From the NCBI GenBank assembly GCA_964491515.1, contig CAZBGQ010000028.1, positions 1 through 8,244 of the forward strand: 8,244 bases of DNA, written 5' to 3'. The stretch is from CAZBGQ01 sp964491515. GTDB lineage: Bacteria > Patescibacteriota > Gracilibacteria > UBA1369 > UBA12473. Made by a program: the position numbers and the translations under genes. The number at the start of each line of letters is the position of its first letter. Within the stretch, counting starts at the first letter, position 1. Positions 5,837-8,244 of this stretch are shown here, in pieces. Under the pieces are notes generated by a model. That model saw nothing but the letters and a program-made list of their open reading frames with translations. It was not told where the DNA came from and searched no databases.

Positions 5837-8047
5837 ATGGCTTTACACTCCCAACATCCTAAGCGTCAGTCTGAACGTCTTTGGCGTGCACACAAGCGCG
5901 GATGGGTCGTTATGTTGACCCTACTCATGGTTTCTACTGTTGCAGTGAAGGAAAATGCGACCAATCTCCAGTTAAGTTTGTTGTCATTGCCTAGTCATGC
6001 ACCATTTGATGGTGCGGTTATGCCGATTCAGTCGGTGCCAGATTGGGTTGAGGCTACTGATGCTGAACGTCATTTGGCTTACAATGAGTTTCCTGGGGGT
6101 AAGTTGGTGGCCATTCCAAGCTATGTTCCTTCTCGCTTGAGAGAGAGTATGTCTGATCTTGACTGGTCTGATCCATATGACGACCATACTCGTAATATGA
6201 AAATAACCTATTCTGTTCCGTACGCCGGTACTTATAAGTTTGATGGGATTGAAGGGATTGGAAGTCATCCAGGTGTTGATATCAAATCTGTTAAGGGAAC
6301 TCCTGTTTATGCCATTGCCAATGGAATTGTAGAGAAATTGAATTATTCAAATGCTGGTTTCGGTAATCTGATTGTGGTTCGCCATGATGCAGTTCCTGAT
6401 CCTGATAATGCGAGTCAATTAACGACGCTTCATTCTGGGTATGCTCATTTGAATGAGATTTTTATTACTGATGGTGAGGTCCTTAAAAAGGGTCAACTCA
6501 TTGGTACAGTTGGAGATACTGGAACTGCCACGACTGACCATCTTCATTTTCAGATTGATCGTGATGATGCTCCTTGGCATCTTTATTGGCCTTTTACTAG
6601 CTCAGAAGCCAATGCAGTTGGTGGGTTTTGGGAGGCAATAAATGTGGGTCTTAATCAAGATAAGCTTTATGAGAATACGATTAATCCGATGGATTATGTT
6701 CAGCACTATGCAGATCCTGATGCTCTATATGAGGCTGCTCCAGTCATTCCAGTTGATGTCCCCGTTGTTGAAGAGGTTATCGAGGTACCCACAGTACCTG
6801 TCGTTGAAGATGAAGCACCTGTAGTGGTCGCACCTCCTGTTGTGGACGATTCAAATTATGGATTGCCGTTTGATTCAATTCATATTGAGTATGAATCTTA
6901 TTTATTTCTCAATGATCAGCAAGAAGTTCCGTTGACGTTGCTTGATGAAGTTGGTGAGTTAGTTAAGAATGTACCGCTCAACTCTCCTTTAAAAATTACG
7001 GTTTCAAACCCTGATGTGTTGCGTGTCACTCCGGATCAATTGACTACGCGTTCAGTTCGTAATGGATTGGCTACCATTGGTTTTTATCCACTTAAGGTTG
7101 GGGAATCCACATTTACAGTTTCATTTTTAGGAGAAAACTATTTCACTGGAGAAATTATCATACCTTCTGACCGTGAGCCTTTGGATTCATTTGCATTAGA
7201 GACGGATCATCATTTCTTCTTGGGTCAGCCTGAGCCGGTGGTTGTGGTTGCGCTTAATAAGGAGGGTCAACGTTTGACTCATTTTGACTTGGATTCACCT
7301 GTTACGCTTGAGGTTGCTAAGGGGGAAGGATTTTTCTCTCGGACCGCTTTGCTCGGCAGTGATTTTGAGCAAGGTTTAGCTACGGTTAATTTTACTTCGA
7401 CTTCAGATGAAGATGTTGTTCTTAAGGTTCTCCATGGGGAATTTGCTAGTTCTAGTTCTATTTTGTCTTCAACGTTATTCAGTGATGTACCTGAAAATCA
7501 TGCTTATTATCAAGCAATTTCATATTTGAAAACACAAGGTGTTATTCAAGGATATGATGATGATACCTTCCGTCCTGACCAAGCTGTGTCGAGGGTTGAA
7601 GCACTTAAATTGCTCTACTCCGGACTTAATAAGGAAGTTGTACCTGGAGTGGCTCTTCATTTTCCAGATACTAATTCAGAGGCCTGGTACGCCCCTTATG
7701 TTTCCACTGCTCAACGAGATGGTGTGGTTAAAGGGTATCCAGATGGATATTTCCGGCCAGGGAATGAAGTGAATCGAGTTGAATTGATTAAAATGCTGAT
7801 TGGTGTCGCAGGCGTAGACGTGGATCCAGTTGTCATTGGAAATCCTTTCTCAGATGTTCACTATCTTGAATGGTACGCTCCATATGCTCAATTTGTAAAA
7901 GATTCAAATGTTGCACCGTGGATCACGACTAAATTAGAACCTTCCCGTTCTATGACGCGTGGCGACGTTGCTGAGATGATTTATCGTGTATTGGCTCTTC
8001 AACAAAATAGCGCCGAGAAATATTCACGTACATTGGTGTTGAATTAG
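5837..8047 (+). CDS. Exported M23 (LytM-type) peptidase with C-terminal SLH repeats
   Basis: Encodes 736 aa. A basic N-terminus and a hydrophobic segment at about 23-37 (WVVMLTLLMVSTVAV) serve as signal peptide or anchor; no clear AxA cleavage site is seen. The M23 domain spans about 125-290. Zinc and catalytic residues are present: H144 and D148 (HPGVD), H204 (YAHL), H235 and H237 (HLHF), so the zinc endopeptidase looks intact and should cut peptidoglycan cross-links. A Pro/Val/Glu linker follows (about 301-336), then a beta-rich region (about 345-545) that may be two Ig-like domains. Three SLH repeats lie at about 548-597, 609-658 and 671-720: FSDVPENHAYYQAI with GYDDDTFRP, FPDTNSEAWYAPYV with GYPDGYFRP, and FSDVHYLEWYAPYA in a third repeat whose GY-x-D-x-x-FRP part has decayed. 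SLH domains usually bind cell-wall polymer and fix proteins in the S-layer. The ATG at 5837 is chosen over an in-frame TTG at 5777, which lies upstream of the -10. The stop overlaps the convergent gene by 4 nt. Confidence 0.88.
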   Translation: MALHSQHPKRQSERLWRAHKRGWVVMLTLLMVSTVAVKENATNLQLSLLSLPSHAPFDGAVMPIQSVPDWVEATDAERHLAYNEFPGGKLVAIPSYVPSRLRESMSDLDWSDPYDDHTRNMKITYSVPYAGTYKFDGIEGIGSHPGVDIKSVKGTPVYAIANGIVEKLNYSNAGFGNLIVVRHDAVPDPDNASQLTTLHSGYAHLNEIFITDGEVLKKGQLIGTVGDTGTATTDHLHFQIDRDDAPWHLYWPFTSSEANAVGGFWEAINVGLNQDKLYENTINPMDYVQHYADPDALYEAAPVIPVDVPVVEEVIEVPTVPVVEDEAPVVVAPPVVDDSNYGLPFDSIHIEYESYLFLNDQQEVPLTLLDEVGELVKNVPLNSPLKITVSNPDVLRVTPDQLTTRSVRNGLATIGFYPLKVGESTFTVSFLGENYFTGEIIIPSDREPLDSFALETDHHFFLGQPEPVVVVALNKEGQRLTHFDLDSPVTLEVAKGEGFFSRTALLGSDFEQGLATVNFTSTSDEDVVLKVLHGEFASSSSILSSTLFSDVPENHAYYQAISYLKTQGVIQGYDDDTFRPDQAVSRVEALKLLYSGLNKEVVPGVALHFPDTNSEAWYAPYVSTAQRDGVVKGYPDGYFRPGNEVNRVELIKMLIGVAGVDVDPVVIGNPFSDVHYLEWYAPYAQFVKDSNVAPWITTKLEPSRSMTRGDVAEMIYRVLALQQNSAEKYSRTLVLN

Positions 8048-8244
8048 GCACCCTTCTTTATGGTGCAGTTGTTTGGAAGGTTCAGTCTTTTTAGTATTGT
8101 TCCCTTGAATTCTTTTCGTAGGAGGTCAACGATGAATTCTAGTACTTCCGGGTCGCGGAGCGCTAGGTATGAGGCTCGGACTTCACCTCCTGGCTTTAAG
8201 ACTTTCATGGCTTCTCGGAATACGAAGTGTAGTCCTGAAATTAT
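8044..8244 (-). CDS. Probable SAM-dependent methyltransferase, C-terminal fragment
   Basis: A minus-strand frame enters from the right edge and ends at TAA (8046-8044), giving the last 66 residues of a protein. The fragment contains FREAMKVLKPGGEVRASY. The F-x-E-x-x-x-V-LKPGGE pattern is typical of the region just before strand 5 in class I (Rossmann-fold) S-adenosylmethionine methyltransferases. The rest (DPEVLEFIVDLL, KRLNLPNN, a basic end) gives no substrate. The SAM-binding motif I would lie outside the window. The stop overlaps that of the M23-SLH gene by 4 nt (positions 8044-8047), so the two genes converge without a terminator. Confidence 0.6.
   Translation of the reverse strand: MISGLHFVFREAMKVLKPGGEVRASYLALRDPEVLEFIVDLLRKEFKGTILKRLNLPNNCTIKKGA

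Noticed and set aside
1..8244. UGA recoding to glycine (Gracilibacteria/Absconditabacteria code)
   Set aside because: All reading frames are intact under the standard code, and TGA ends tsaE and the 3D-domain gene at expected lengths.
1..8244. CRISPR arrays, tRNA or rRNA genes, insertion sequences
   Set aside because: No regularly spaced direct repeats, no tRNA or rRNA signature and no transposase were seen on either strand. The repeats in the 3D-domain and SLH proteins are protein-domain repeats.

Overview
The window reads like a piece of a Patescibacteria (CPR) chromosome, most plausibly a peregrinibacterium-like lineage. This is inferred from gene content and style, not from a marker gene. 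The genes are tightly packed and moderately AT-rich. They include a VirD4/TraG-like ATPase of the membrane-anchored kind common in CPR genomes, secreted peptidoglycan-active proteins, and S-layer homology (SLH) repeats. TGA acts as a normal stop (ends of tsaE and of the 3D-domain gene), so the UGA-glycine code of Gracilibacteria/Absconditabacteria does not apply.

Layout. Positions 1-133 (minus) hold the N-terminus of a gene that runs off the left edge. Positions 134-396 are a GC-richer stretch with no convincing gene but several possible hairpins. An extended -10 promoter at about 420 drives a large membrane-anchored P-loop ATPase (467-2968, plus). Positions 2969-3262 are intergenic. They hold a 16-bp inverted repeat (15 of 16 paired) that encloses nested hairpins and ends in a T-run, then a promoter. 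Next is a secreted 3D-domain protein with three peptidoglycan-binding repeats (3263-4735, plus). A two-gene minus-strand operon follows: tsaE (5746-5327) and an HD-domain protein (5330-4728), joined by an ATGA overlap. Divergent from tsaE is an exported M23 peptidase with a linker, a beta-rich region and three SLH repeats (5837-8047, plus). The right edge (8044-8244, minus) is the C-terminus of a probable SAM-dependent methyltransferase.

How the genes may work together. The two exported proteins look like cell-wall remodelling enzymes: a 3D-domain protein, likely glycan-strand cleaving and held to peptidoglycan by its repeats, and a LytM-type endopeptidase held to the envelope by SLH domains. 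Their promoters and leaders are alike: an extended -10, exactly 5 nt, GATTT, then an A/C-rich leader without a Shine-Dalgarno. This suggests they are expressed together. The large ATPase could serve DNA or protein movement across the same envelope, but no other secretion gene is visible. TsaE is a housekeeping tRNA-modification protein. Both plus/minus gene pairs that meet tail-to-tail overlap at their stop codons.

No clearly new multi-gene system is demonstrated here. The best candidates for something undescribed are the structured intergenic element at 2971-3127, the GC-rich noncoding stretch at 134-396, and the shared promoter/leader of the two envelope genes.
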